Origin: Nitrospinota bacterium
Lineage (GTDB): Bacteria; JADFOP01
Length of the DNA: 58,428 nucleotides
Reading direction: 5' to 3'
NCBI GenBank assembly: GCA_022562795.1
Contig: JADFOP010000009.1
Location: 1 to 58,428 of the forward strand
The notes under the pieces are model-generated. The model had not been told where the DNA came from and searched no databases. It worked only from the letters and a program-made list of their open reading frames with translations. Each line of letters starts with the position of its first letter. The first letter of the stretch is position 1. Positions 1 to 6,190 of this stretch are shown here, piece after piece. A program made the position numbers and the translations under genes.

Positions 1-109
1 AAGCCAGGGCGGCATCGAAGTCCTGGATGGCTCGGTCCAGCAGGCCTTGTTGCAGAAGTAACCGGCCTCGAGTCAAATAGTCAAAGGCCGTGGGCTGTTC
101 GGACGACAT
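1..109 (-). CDS. TPR-repeat protein, N-terminal fragment cut by window edge
   Basis: On the minus strand an ATG at 109 opens a frame that runs off the left edge. The 36 visible residues begin MSSEQPTAF and then show the helix pair typical of a tetratricopeptide repeat: a G-R-L-L-L-Q-Q-G helix, then D-R-A-I-Q-D-F-D-A-A-L. TPR proteins are protein-protein scaffolds, so no specific role can be given from one repeat. It lies downstream of the acyl-CoA synthetase on the same strand, 76 bases from its stop, and could be cotranscribed with it. The rest of the gene is outside the window. Confidence 0.6.
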   Translation of the reverse strand, partial: MSSEQPTAFDYLTRGRLLLQQGLLDRAIQDFDAALA

Positions 110-185
110 TCTTCTCTACTCGATCGGCAAATTACGCAAGATGGGCTCCCGAAGCACGCCGGGGACTCTGGACACGAGGGCATAC

Positions 186-1847
186 CTATCCCGGCGAGCC
201 TTCCTGAGCTTTTTCAATCTCGGCCGCCCGAAGCTCCACCCGCCGGATTTTGCCGCTGATGGTCTTGGGCAATTCTGCTACGAACTCGATGGCCCGTGGA
301 TATTTGTAGGGCGCCGTCGCCTGCCGCACGTGGTCCTGGAGGCTGAGAGCCAGCTCATCGGACGCCACGTAGCCCGGGGCCAAAATGACGAAAGCCTTGA
401 CGATATCCCCCCGCACCGGGTCAGGGGAGGCCACCACGGCGGACTCCGCCACCGCCGGATGCTCGATCAAGGCGCTCTCCACCTCGAAGGGGCCGATCCG
501 GTATCCCGAGGAAATGATGACGTCGTCGGCGCGGCCCACGAACCAGAAGTAACCGTCCTCGTCTTTATATGCCTTGTCCCCGGTGAGATACCAATCTCCA
601 TAGAAGGAGGCTTCCATGGCGTCGGGCGCCTTCCAGTACTCCCGGAAAAGCCCCACCGGTCTCTCGGGCTTGACCTTTACAGCGATCTGCCCCTCCTGGT
701 TCTCCGGCAGCTCATTGCCTTCGTCGTCAACGATAGCCACGTTGAACCCCGGCATGGGCTTGCCCATGGACCCCGCCCGCACCGGCAGGCACCGGAAGTT
801 GCCCACCAGCAGCACCGTCTCCGTTTGGCCGTAGCCGTCGTAGATGGTCAGGCCGGTGCCGTCCTCCCAGGTTTTCATCACCTCGGGGTTCAGCGGCTCT
901 CCCGCGCTGGTGCAGTGGCGCAGGTTGCTGAAATCGTACTTGGTCAAGTCCTCCAGCACCAGCATCCGGTAAGCGGTGGGAGGCGCACAAAAGGAAGTGA
1001 CACCGTAGCGTTCGAGAATCTGCAAGGTCAGGGCTGGGTCGAACCGGCCGCGGGCGTCGTGCTGCAACACCGTGGCGCCCTGGGTCCACTGGCCGAAGAG
1101 TTTTCCGTAGGCGGCCTTGGCCCAGCCCGTGTCAGACAGGGTCCACTGCAAGTCGGTGGCGTTGAGGTCCTGCCAGTACTTGGCGGTCAATACGTGGGCC
1201 AAGCCGTATGACGCATGGGTATGCAGCACCATCTTGGGGTAGCCCACGGTGCCCGATGTGAAGTAAATCAGCAAGGGGTCGTCGCTTCGGGTTTTTTCTC
1301 CCTCTTCCAGCCGGGAAGAGGCCCCCGACATCGATTCTTCATAGGAGGTCCAACCTCTCCTCGAGCCGCCTACCAATAGCAATCGCTTGAGGCCCGGGCA
1401 GTTGCCTGCCGCGTCGGCCAACTTGTCCGAGTTTTCCAGGTCGGTGATTGCCAATGTAGCTTCGGCCTCGTTGACCCGGTATTCGATGTCCCGGGCCGTG
1501 CATAGAGTGGTTGCCGGCATGGGCACCGCGCCCAGCTTCATCAGCCCCAGCATCGCCACGTACCATTGGGGTATCCTGGGCAGCATGACGAATGCCCGGT
1601 CTCCTTTGCCGACTCCCAGGCTTTTTAGAACGTTGGCAAAGCGGTCCGACTGGACCTTCAGGTCCCAAAAGGCGTGGTGCTGGGCAATTTCCCCGCTGGG
1701 ATCCAGGGAGATGAGCGCCAGCTTGGTGCGGTCTTCCGCCCACTTGTCCACCACGTCAAAGGCGAAGTTGAAGTACTCCGGCACCTCCAAGGAGCTGTTC
1801 CGGTAGGTCTCCTGGTAGTCCTGCATATTGGGGGACACGTCCCTCAT
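186..1847 (-). CDS. Acyl-CoA synthetase (AMP-forming), medium-chain/acetyl-CoA synthetase-like
   Basis: This 553-residue enzyme should activate a carboxylic acid with ATP and CoA to an acyl-CoA through an acyl-adenylate. It is a cytoplasmic ANL-superfamily enzyme. The ATP-binding motif YFTSGTVGYPK is near residue 195, the adenylate motif YGQTE near 335, the hinge region with LTGDKAYKDEDGYFWFVGR near 415-435, and the C-terminal lysine motif PKTISGKIRR near the end. Length and the N-terminal EYFNFAFDVVD segment fit the ACSM/acetyl-CoA synthetase group more than long-chain FadD. The frame is open to 1895, but the ATG at 1847 is preceded by GGGAGG at good spacing and matches family length. A TAGAAT box on the minus strand at 1888-1883, with only a weak -35, could be its promoter and would exclude the longer start. 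The substrate cannot be decided. Confidence 0.9.
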   Translation of the reverse strand: MRDVSPNMQDYQETYRNSSLEVPEYFNFAFDVVDKWAEDRTKLALISLDPSGEIAQHHAFWDLKVQSDRFANVLKSLGVGKGDRAFVMLPRIPQWYVAMLGLMKLGAVPMPATTLCTARDIEYRVNEAEATLAITDLENSDKLADAAGNCPGLKRLLLVGGSRRGWTSYEESMSGASSRLEEGEKTRSDDPLLIYFTSGTVGYPKMVLHTHASYGLAHVLTAKYWQDLNATDLQWTLSDTGWAKAAYGKLFGQWTQGATVLQHDARGRFDPALTLQILERYGVTSFCAPPTAYRMLVLEDLTKYDFSNLRHCTSAGEPLNPEVMKTWEDGTGLTIYDGYGQTETVLLVGNFRCLPVRAGSMGKPMPGFNVAIVDDEGNELPENQEGQIAVKVKPERPVGLFREYWKAPDAMEASFYGDWYLTGDKAYKDEDGYFWFVGRADDVIISSGYRIGPFEVESALIEHPAVAESAVVASPDPVRGDIVKAFVILAPGYVASDELALSLQDHVRQATAPYKYPRAIEFVAELPKTISGKIRRVELRAAEIEKAQEGSPG

Positions 1848-1988
1848 GGCTGCCTCCCACGCGGGTGTCTGGGAGTAAGGACATTCTACAACCAACCTCG
1901 GTCATGGAAAAGCTGCGCTGGCATTGTGACACCCGACGATTCCAAGACAACGCGTTATATGTGACAATCGGCGCCAACGGAACCGCCC

Positions 1989-2648
1989 ATGAATTACAAC
2001 ATCGAAAAACGGCGCCGCCGTTCGATTCGCCTGCCGGGATACGACTATGCCCAGCCCGGAGGCTATTTCGTGACCATCTGCACCCAGGGTCGAACGTGCC
2101 TCTTGGGGGAAGTGGCTGACGGAAAGGTGCATCTGAACGATGCCGGTCGGATAGTGGATGGCTGGTGGCTAGAGTTGGCTGGGAAGTTCTCGTCAGTACA
2201 GATGGACATCTACGTCGTAATGCCGAATCACTTCCACGGCATCCTCAACATCGTCGAGGCTCATTTTCAGAGAAACTACAACTCCGCCTCAGGCGGATTG
2301 ACTGGGGCGAGCCAAGAGGCCTTCTTAGGCCTGGCCAGGAAGGAGGACTCTGCGTCCAAGGCGAGCTACGGCTCGCGGCCGGCATCCTTCAATCTAGAAT
2401 TTGTACGAGTCCAAACACATGCTGACTCTGTCAGCCAGAGGCTCCTGGATAAGCTGAGGGAGCCGCGCTGGCTTGCCAGGGTGCCTTTGGCCTGGACCAA
2501 GGCGACCCCCCTGGAACGGGGAGATTTAATCGACCTCAACATAGCCCTCTTCTCCACCATGGGGACTCGCCCGAAATTCAAGGTCGTCAACATCTCCAGG
2601 AGCTTCCAGGAGGAGGCCTGGGATGTGGAGGCGGTCGAGGTGAATTGA
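1989..2648 (+). pseudogene. RAYT-type transposase N-terminus fused in frame to phage tail-tip C-terminus (chimeric remnant)
   Basis: The 219-codon frame has two unrelated halves. Residues 1-95 look like a REP-associated tyrosine transposase (Y1/HUH, TnpA_REP): RLPGYDYAQPGGYFVTIC, then VVMPNHFHGIL with the metal-binding HxH pair. The usual downstream part, with the tyrosine helix and a W-Q-R-N-Y-Y-E-H stretch, is missing; only FQRNYN near residue 93 may be a trace of it after an internal deletion. From about residue 137 the sequence (FVRVQTHADSVSQRLLDKL, then ERGDLIDLN and KFKVVNISRSF) resembles the C-terminal end of phage tail-tip/baseplate proteins, where such a segment precedes a G-D-V-V/I motif. 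A REP-like palindrome sits at the junction (2283-2297). I read this as a decayed transposase inserted in, or recombined into, a tail gene. An active fused protein is unlikely because the transposase lacks its nucleophile region. Confidence 0.6.
2283..2297. repeat. REP-like palindrome, copy 1
   Basis: TCCGCCT-C-AGGCGGA, a perfect 7-bp inverted repeat around one base. It lies inside the chimeric frame, at the point where transposase similarity ends. Short palindromes of this kind are the usual substrates of RAYT transposases. Confidence 0.65.
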
Positions 2649-2678
2649 TGGATTGGATGGGCAACAGACCATGTAGCG

Positions 2679-2695
2679 ATCCGCCTCAGGCGGAT
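2679..2695. repeat. REP-like palindrome, copy 2
   Basis: ATCCGCCT-C-AGGCGGAT, an 8-bp perfect inverted repeat with the same core as copy 1. It is intergenic, 31 bases after the chimeric frame ends. Confidence 0.65.
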
Positions 2696-2733
2696 GGCTG
2701 TCCGTAAATAAGGAGGATTAACCCATGGCAATT

Positions 2734-2760
2734 GTCCGCCTAAGGCGGACCTAAGGCGGA
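2734..2760. repeat. REP-like palindrome, copy 3, plus an adjacent half copy
   Basis: GTCCGCCT-A-AGGCGGAC (2734-2750) is an 8-bp perfect inverted repeat. It is followed directly by CTAAGGCGGA (2751-2760), which repeats its right half. It interrupts the duplicated gene start. Confidence 0.65.
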
Positions 2761-2778
2761 ACCTGAAACTCTACGCCA

Positions 2779-2793
2779 TCCGCCTCGAGCGGA
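2779..2793. repeat. REP-like palindrome, copy 4 (degenerate)
   Basis: TCCGCCTCGAGCGGA keeps the outer arms of the other copies, with a changed centre. It replaces a second stretch of the duplicated gene start. Confidence 0.45.
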
Positions 2794-2818
2794 GAGGACG
2801 ACAAAGGAGGAGTAACCC

Positions 2819-3568
2819 ATGGCGATAGCGGCATCGGACCTGAAATTCTACGCAGCAGCAAATATGCCCGAGGACGACACGTCCACCGTCGGGGGCGCGA
2901 TAGACGCGCTCCGCCAAGTCATCTTCACCCAGCTCGCCGCCAACGACGACATCGAGGTCGTCTCCAGCTCCGCCTCGGACACGACCCAGGTGGTGACCGT
3001 CTACGGAAGGGATGCGGGCGGCGCCTACGTCTCGGCCACCGCGACCCTGAACGGCACGACCGCCGTTGTGCTGAGCCCGGCGACGACTTTCGAGCGGGTG
3101 CTCCGGGTCGAGATGAGCGCGACCGCCGTCGGGACCGTCACCGTCCGAAGAAGCCCCGGCGGGGCCACCATCTACACCATCCCCATCGGCGAGCGGGGAG
3201 TCTGGTCCCTATTCTCCAAGTCGGCGAGCGACCCGTCGGCCACCAAGACCCGCTACATGAAGGTGTTCTGTAAGAACACTCATGGGAGCCTAACGCTAAC
3301 CGCTGCGAAAATTGATCTCACCGCCGACCCCGACAGCCGCATCAAGTTCGGCCTGGCGGCGACGAAGGACGACTCGGCCACGGCGGCGAACAGGCTAACG
3401 GCCCCGGGCGGCGTCACCTTCTTCGACGACAACAACGCTCAAAACGTGCCGGGGACAACGCTGGAAGCGGCCGCAGCCATCGGCATCTGGGCGGAGCAGG
3501 CCCTTACAACGGGCGACGCGCCCCACAGAACCACCTTCACCCTCAAGGCCTCAGGGGAGTCGGTTTAA
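2819..3568 (+). CDS. Phage-like structural protein of unknown function
   Basis: A 249-residue protein that I do not recognise as a named family. ATG 2819 follows AGGAGG at eight bases. The composition is Thr/Ala/Ser/Asp-rich with few charged clusters and no signal peptide or membrane segment. The middle part (about residues 40-150) alternates short hydrophobic stretches, as in a beta-sandwich: VVTVYGRDAGG, VLRVEMSATAVGTVTVRR, VWSLFSKSAS. The C-terminal half has FFDDNNAQNVPGT and ends in a strand-like TTFTLKASG. It sits between a tail-tip remnant and a LamG adhesin-like gene on the same strand, so a virion or tail component is the best guess. This rests on context and fold impression, not on a motif. 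Confidence 0.7.
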   Translation: MAIAASDLKFYAAANMPEDDTSTVGGAIDALRQVIFTQLAANDDIEVVSSSASDTTQVVTVYGRDAGGAYVSATATLNGTTAVVLSPATTFERVLRVEMSATAVGTVTVRRSPGGATIYTIPIGERGVWSLFSKSASDPSATKTRYMKVFCKNTHGSLTLTAAKIDLTADPDSRIKFGLAATKDDSATAANRLTAPGGVTFFDDNNAQNVPGTTLEAAAAIGIWAEQALTTGDAPHRTTFTLKASGESV

Positions 3569-3596
3569 TGGGGATGTCGACGCGGGCCATTTTTTA

Positions 3597-3689
3597 TGTA
3601 GGGACAGGGCTCGTCCCTGTCCGTGGACCGAGGGCGCTAAAGGCCGGACACCCACAAGGCCGACCAAGGGTCGCTTGCAACTCCCTACA
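3597..3689. repeat. Small MITE-like element with 8-bp terminal inverted repeats
   Basis: The 93-bp segment starts TGTAGGGA and ends TCCCTACA, an exact inverted pair. Inside, GGACAGGG (3602-3609) pairs with CCCTGTCC (3615-3622) over a 5-base loop. It fills most of the gap between two phage-like genes. TGTAGGG-type inverted repeats are common non-coding mobile repeats in GC-rich bacteria. No second copy is visible in this window. Confidence 0.45.
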
Positions 3690-3714
3690 GTAAGGCGGGG
3701 GAGCGGATTCACTA

Positions 3715-4119
3715 ATGCCTATTCCTTCGGGGCTGAAAGCCAAGATTGACGGGCGGTTGAGCCTTATGCTCACGCACCTTGAGGCGCGTCAGGAGGCTTA
3801 TATCGCCGCGCACGGTCGTTATTTCCAAGGCATTAGAACCCACGCCGTCTTGCCCAAGGGTGAAATTGATGAGGAGACGCCGCCCAATTCAAGGGTGAAA
3901 CCCACCGACCAGGCCGAGGATTGGGACGATGTGGGAATTCTGTTGCCTGCCAAGATGCCCTTCGCCCTCGCCATAGATGTTTACGATGGGCCGAGAGGCG
4001 TTGGCTGGTCTATTAGGGTCGAGATCGAGCACCTCGGCCGCGCTTTCGCTAGGCAGATAGGCTTCGGCCCCGACGCGGCGGGTTATACCTACAGCTGGCA
4101 GGACATGACAGATGATTAG
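3715..4119 (+). CDS. Phage-island hypothetical protein (134 aa)
   Basis: Not recognised as a known family. The protein starts with a basic, helical N-terminus (SGLKAKIDGRLSLMLTHLEARQEAYIAAHGRYFQG). An acidic-polar middle follows, with a proline/threonine segment near residues 54-66, then a strand-rich C-terminal half (FALAIDVYDGPRGVGWSIRV) that ends in WQDMTDD. There is no signal peptide or membrane helix. The ribosome site is a modest GGGGGAGCGG 8 bases before the ATG. It is followed after eleven bases by the LamG gene, whose AGGAG overlaps this gene's stop, so the two are probably one transcript. A small virion or tail-assembly protein is possible from context only. Confidence 0.7.
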   Translation: MPIPSGLKAKIDGRLSLMLTHLEARQEAYIAAHGRYFQGIRTHAVLPKGEIDEETPPNSRVKPTDQAEDWDDVGILLPAKMPFALAIDVYDGPRGVGWSIRVEIEHLGRAFARQIGFGPDAAGYTYSWQDMTDD

Positions 4120-4130
4120 GAGACGGCCTA

Positions 4131-4820
4131 ATGGCCATTGATGACCTAACAAACCTCATCTCTCATTGGCCCCTCAACGAGGTGAGCGGCACCCGCGTAG
4201 ATAGCCACGGCTCGAATGACCTAGATGATGTCAACACCGTAACACAGGCCGCTGGAAAGATAGGTAATGCGGCTGAGTTTGTCAATGATAATGACGAACG
4301 TCTTAGGCACGATGATAATGCCGATTTGTCTGGCGCAGATGTCGATTGGACTTTTGCAATTTGGCTTTATTTTGACTCCAAAACAGCGAGGTGGCCCGCC
4401 ATTGGTAAATATCTTTCGACGGGAAACAACCGAGAATATAGGATTCGTTATCTTACCGCGACGGATAGATTGTCATGGGAGGTATCCTCTGATGGAACAT
4501 CAGGCACGGTTACCATTGTTGAAGCCGACAATTTTGGGAGCCCTCCACTTAACACATGGATATTCGTTGTTGTCTGGCATGACGCAACCGCAAACGAGAT
4601 AGGGATACAAGTTAACAATGGAACCCCTGATACGGCTGCGCATACCGGGGGCATACACAATGGTACTGCCAAGTTTGCGATAGGCACAAGCCATGGAAAC
4701 TCCGGCGGGGACAGTTGGGATGGCCGTCTTGACTCAGCGAGCTTATGGAAGGGTCGCCTCTTGACCTCAGCAGAGCGAACCGCCCTCTGGAACGGCGGGG
4801 CGGGGCTGGATTATCCTTTT
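4131..4820 (+). CDS. LamG/concanavalin A-like domain, 5' part of a frameshifted adhesin-like protein
   Basis: ATG 4131 follows TAGGAGACGG. The first 230 residues form one LamG-type jelly-roll domain: LISHWPLNEVSGTRVDSHG at the start, KIGNAAEFVND, DWTFAIWLYF, WIFVVVWHDA, and the closing SLWKGRLLTSAERTALWNG with GGAGLDYPF. These domains bind carbohydrate or protein ligands and are common in phage tail fibres and surface proteins. In this frame the sequence then turns into a proline/serine/arginine-rich shadow that stops at 5357. The real continuation, with perfect 14-residue repeats, is in the -1 frame from about 4808 on. I therefore end the supported part near the TTTT run at 4817-4820. It is either a true mutation, a sequencing error, or recoding. 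Confidence 0.75.
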
Positions 4821-5851
4821 ACGACCACGACCCCGTCTCCAACTCGGTCCTCGTCCCCTACGAAGTTCTCGCAGGCCTGGCCGAGAGCCCGGTCATTTTC
4901 CACGAGGCCATGGCGGGCTTCTCCGCCGCCGCCGCCTCCCCTTATGAAGGTATCTTTGGATTGGCCCGATCCGCCGTCGTGCCGATGGAGGCCAAAAATG
5001 GTTTGGCCCAACCCGTCTCCGTTCCGATGGAATCCTTGGAGGGGGTCAATCAGCCTGGGAACGTCGCCTTTGAATCCCTTAAGGCGGCCGACAGCTCAGC
5101 CCCCCACTCATATGAATCGCTCTTCGCTCTCTCCGCCTCCGCCCCGCCCCCATATGAGTCCCTCCTCGGTCTCGCTGCCGCCGGCCTCATGCCTTACGAG
5201 GCCCATGGGACGGTGGCTCAAGCCGTCCAGGCATTCTGGGAAGCCATTGGCCAGGTCTCCTCGATCAAGGTCATCCCGTGGGAGTCAACTTCCGGCCTGG
5301 TCGCTGCTGCCATCGTCCCCTGGGAAGCGCCGGCAGGCGTCGCCGCAGTTGGGATAATTTCCTGGGAGGCTCTTGCCCGCCTCACAGCCGATGGAGCGGT
5401 CTCCTGGGAGACTCTCCAATCTGTTCTGACGTCGGGCCTTGTCCCCTGGGAAGGTCTCGTCGTCGTCGTCAAGGCCGACTCGCCCGCCTACGAGGCCATG
5501 GCGGGCCTTACCTCTACCGGGGGGATCCCCTGGGAGGCTCTTGCCCGCCTCGCAGCCGATGGGGCGGCCTTCTGGGAGGCTCTCGTGCCGGTTATGACGT
5601 CGACCCTTGTCCCCTGGGAAGGTCTCGTCGTCGCCGTCAATGCCAGCTCGCCCGCCTACGAGGCCATGGCGGGCCTTACTTCTCCGGGGGCGGTCCCCTG
5701 GGAGGCTCTTGCTATAGGCGAGCGGCCGATAATCTCTCAAACGCTTCGTCTCATCGTCCTCGTGTCAGATTCGTTGAGCGTCGCCGAGGCGGTCTCACGT
5801 GACCTCGAGGTGACCCAAGCGGTCTCGGGGAACATGGAGATTCCATCATGA
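4817..5851 (+). CDS. 14-residue tandem-repeat region, 3' part of the frameshifted LamG protein
   Basis: This is the continuation of the LamG protein in the -1 frame. A separate start at 4745 in this frame is unlikely, because it would translate LamG-coding DNA out of phase. From the Glu codon at 4862 to that at 5702 there are exactly twenty 14-residue units. Each ends in Glu, usually after Pro and an aromatic or hydrophobic residue (PWE, PYE, PME, AFE), and usually opens with x-L-x-G-L/V. The last eight units form two 56-residue blocks that are close copies. The remaining ~48 residues (LRLIVLVSDSLSVAEAV) are non-repeated and end at 5851. No signal peptide or anchor is seen. A fibrous spacer or stalk carrying the LamG head is a reasonable inference. 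Confidence 0.7.
   Translation, partial: FYDHDPVSNSVLVPYEVLAGLAESPVIFHEAMAGFSAAAASPYEGIFGLARSAVVPMEAKNGLAQPVSVPMESLEGVNQPGNVAFESLKAADSSAPHSYESLFALSASAPPPYESLLGLAAAGLMPYEAHGTVAQAVQAFWEAIGQVSSIKVIPWESTSGLVAAAIVPWEAPAGVAAVGIISWEALARLTADGAVSWETLQSVLTSGLVPWEGLVVVVKADSPAYEAMAGLTSTGGIPWEALARLAADGAAFWEALVPVMTSTLVPWEGLVVAVNASSPAYEAMAGLTSPGAVPWEALAIGERPIISQTLRLIVLVSDSLSVAEAVSRDLEVTQAVSGNMEIPS
4865..5704 (+). repeat. Twenty tandem 42-bp units encoding 14-residue repeats
   Basis: Glu codons recur every 42 bp from 4862 to 5702 without a single insertion or deletion. Units 13-16 (5369-5536) and 17-20 (5537-5704) form a 168-bp higher-order duplication with strong DNA identity, for example around CCCTGGGAAGGTCTCGTCG. 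Older units have diverged in DNA while keeping the protein pattern, which points to selection on the protein. Confidence 0.85.
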
Positions 5852-6177
5852 GCCCATCCCAAGCAATTGTGTTAGGAGATATTGGAGTCGAGATCGGAGG
5901 GCCCGTCGAGTGGCATACCCGAAGTGGGGTCGAAAAGCGGGACCTCAACATCTACACGGTGACCATCGAGTACCAGAAGCCCGCCGACCAGGCGGCCGGG
6001 ACGGTCCGTGAGTGGACCGTGAACCTCATCACCGGCTCCTCTAACCACGAGGCCTACCACATCACCGCTTCCGGCGATATCGACGCGAAGCAACGCTGGC
6101 GATACCGGGTCAGGGTCCGGTTCGGCGCCACCCTCGATCTGCGCTCCCCCTGGCGAAGCTTCGAGGTGATTGATTAG
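5848..6177 (+). CDS. Phage-island hypothetical protein (109 aa)
   Basis: The start ATG overlaps the stop of the repeat protein (ATGA), so the two are translationally coupled. The 109 residues have no signal peptide or membrane helix. The pattern is strand-rich: VTIEYQKPADQAAG, REWTVNLITG, then RWRYRVRVRFGATLDLRSPW and a closing FEVID. It resembles a small fibronectin-III-like or tail-accessory beta domain, but I cannot assign a family. It is the last gene of the island and ends 13 bases before the convergent AsmA-like gene. Confidence 0.7.
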   Translation: MSPSQAIVLGDIGVEIGGPVEWHTRSGVEKRDLNIYTVTIEYQKPADQAAGTVREWTVNLITGSSNHEAYHITASGDIDAKQRWRYRVRVRFGATLDLRSPWRSFEVID

Positions 6178-6190
6178 GTGGGCGGGTTAG

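Larger units (their letters stand above)
2711..2800 (+). pseudogene. Truncated duplicate of the start of the following phage-like gene
   Basis: The block AGGAGG-8 bases-ATGGC (ATG at 2725) is nearly identical to the ribosome site and start of the gene at 2819 (AGGAGG, 8 bases, ATGGC). The next segments also match in order: CCTGAAACTCTACGCC here against CCTGAAATTCTACGCA there, and GAGGACGAC in both. Between these matches the parental bases are replaced by REP-like palindromes, which bring TAA and TGA stops into frame. The copy is therefore dead: a 5' fragment of a paralogue or a tandem duplication, broken up by repeat insertion. Confidence 0.5.

Noticed and set aside
90-1211. A 373-codon plus-strand frame opposite the acyl-CoA synthetase.
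   Set aside because: It has no family-like sequence and lies wholly over strong enzyme motifs on the other strand; it is a GC-rich shadow.
4815-4822. CCTTTTAC as a canonical programmed -1 slip site.
   Set aside because: The heptamer is not in the X-XXY-YYZ phase for the LamG frame; only a single TTT codon could slip.
4865-5704. The regular 42-bp repeats as a possible CRISPR array.
   Set aside because: There are no distinct spacers, the repeats code continuously for a protein, and there are no cas genes.
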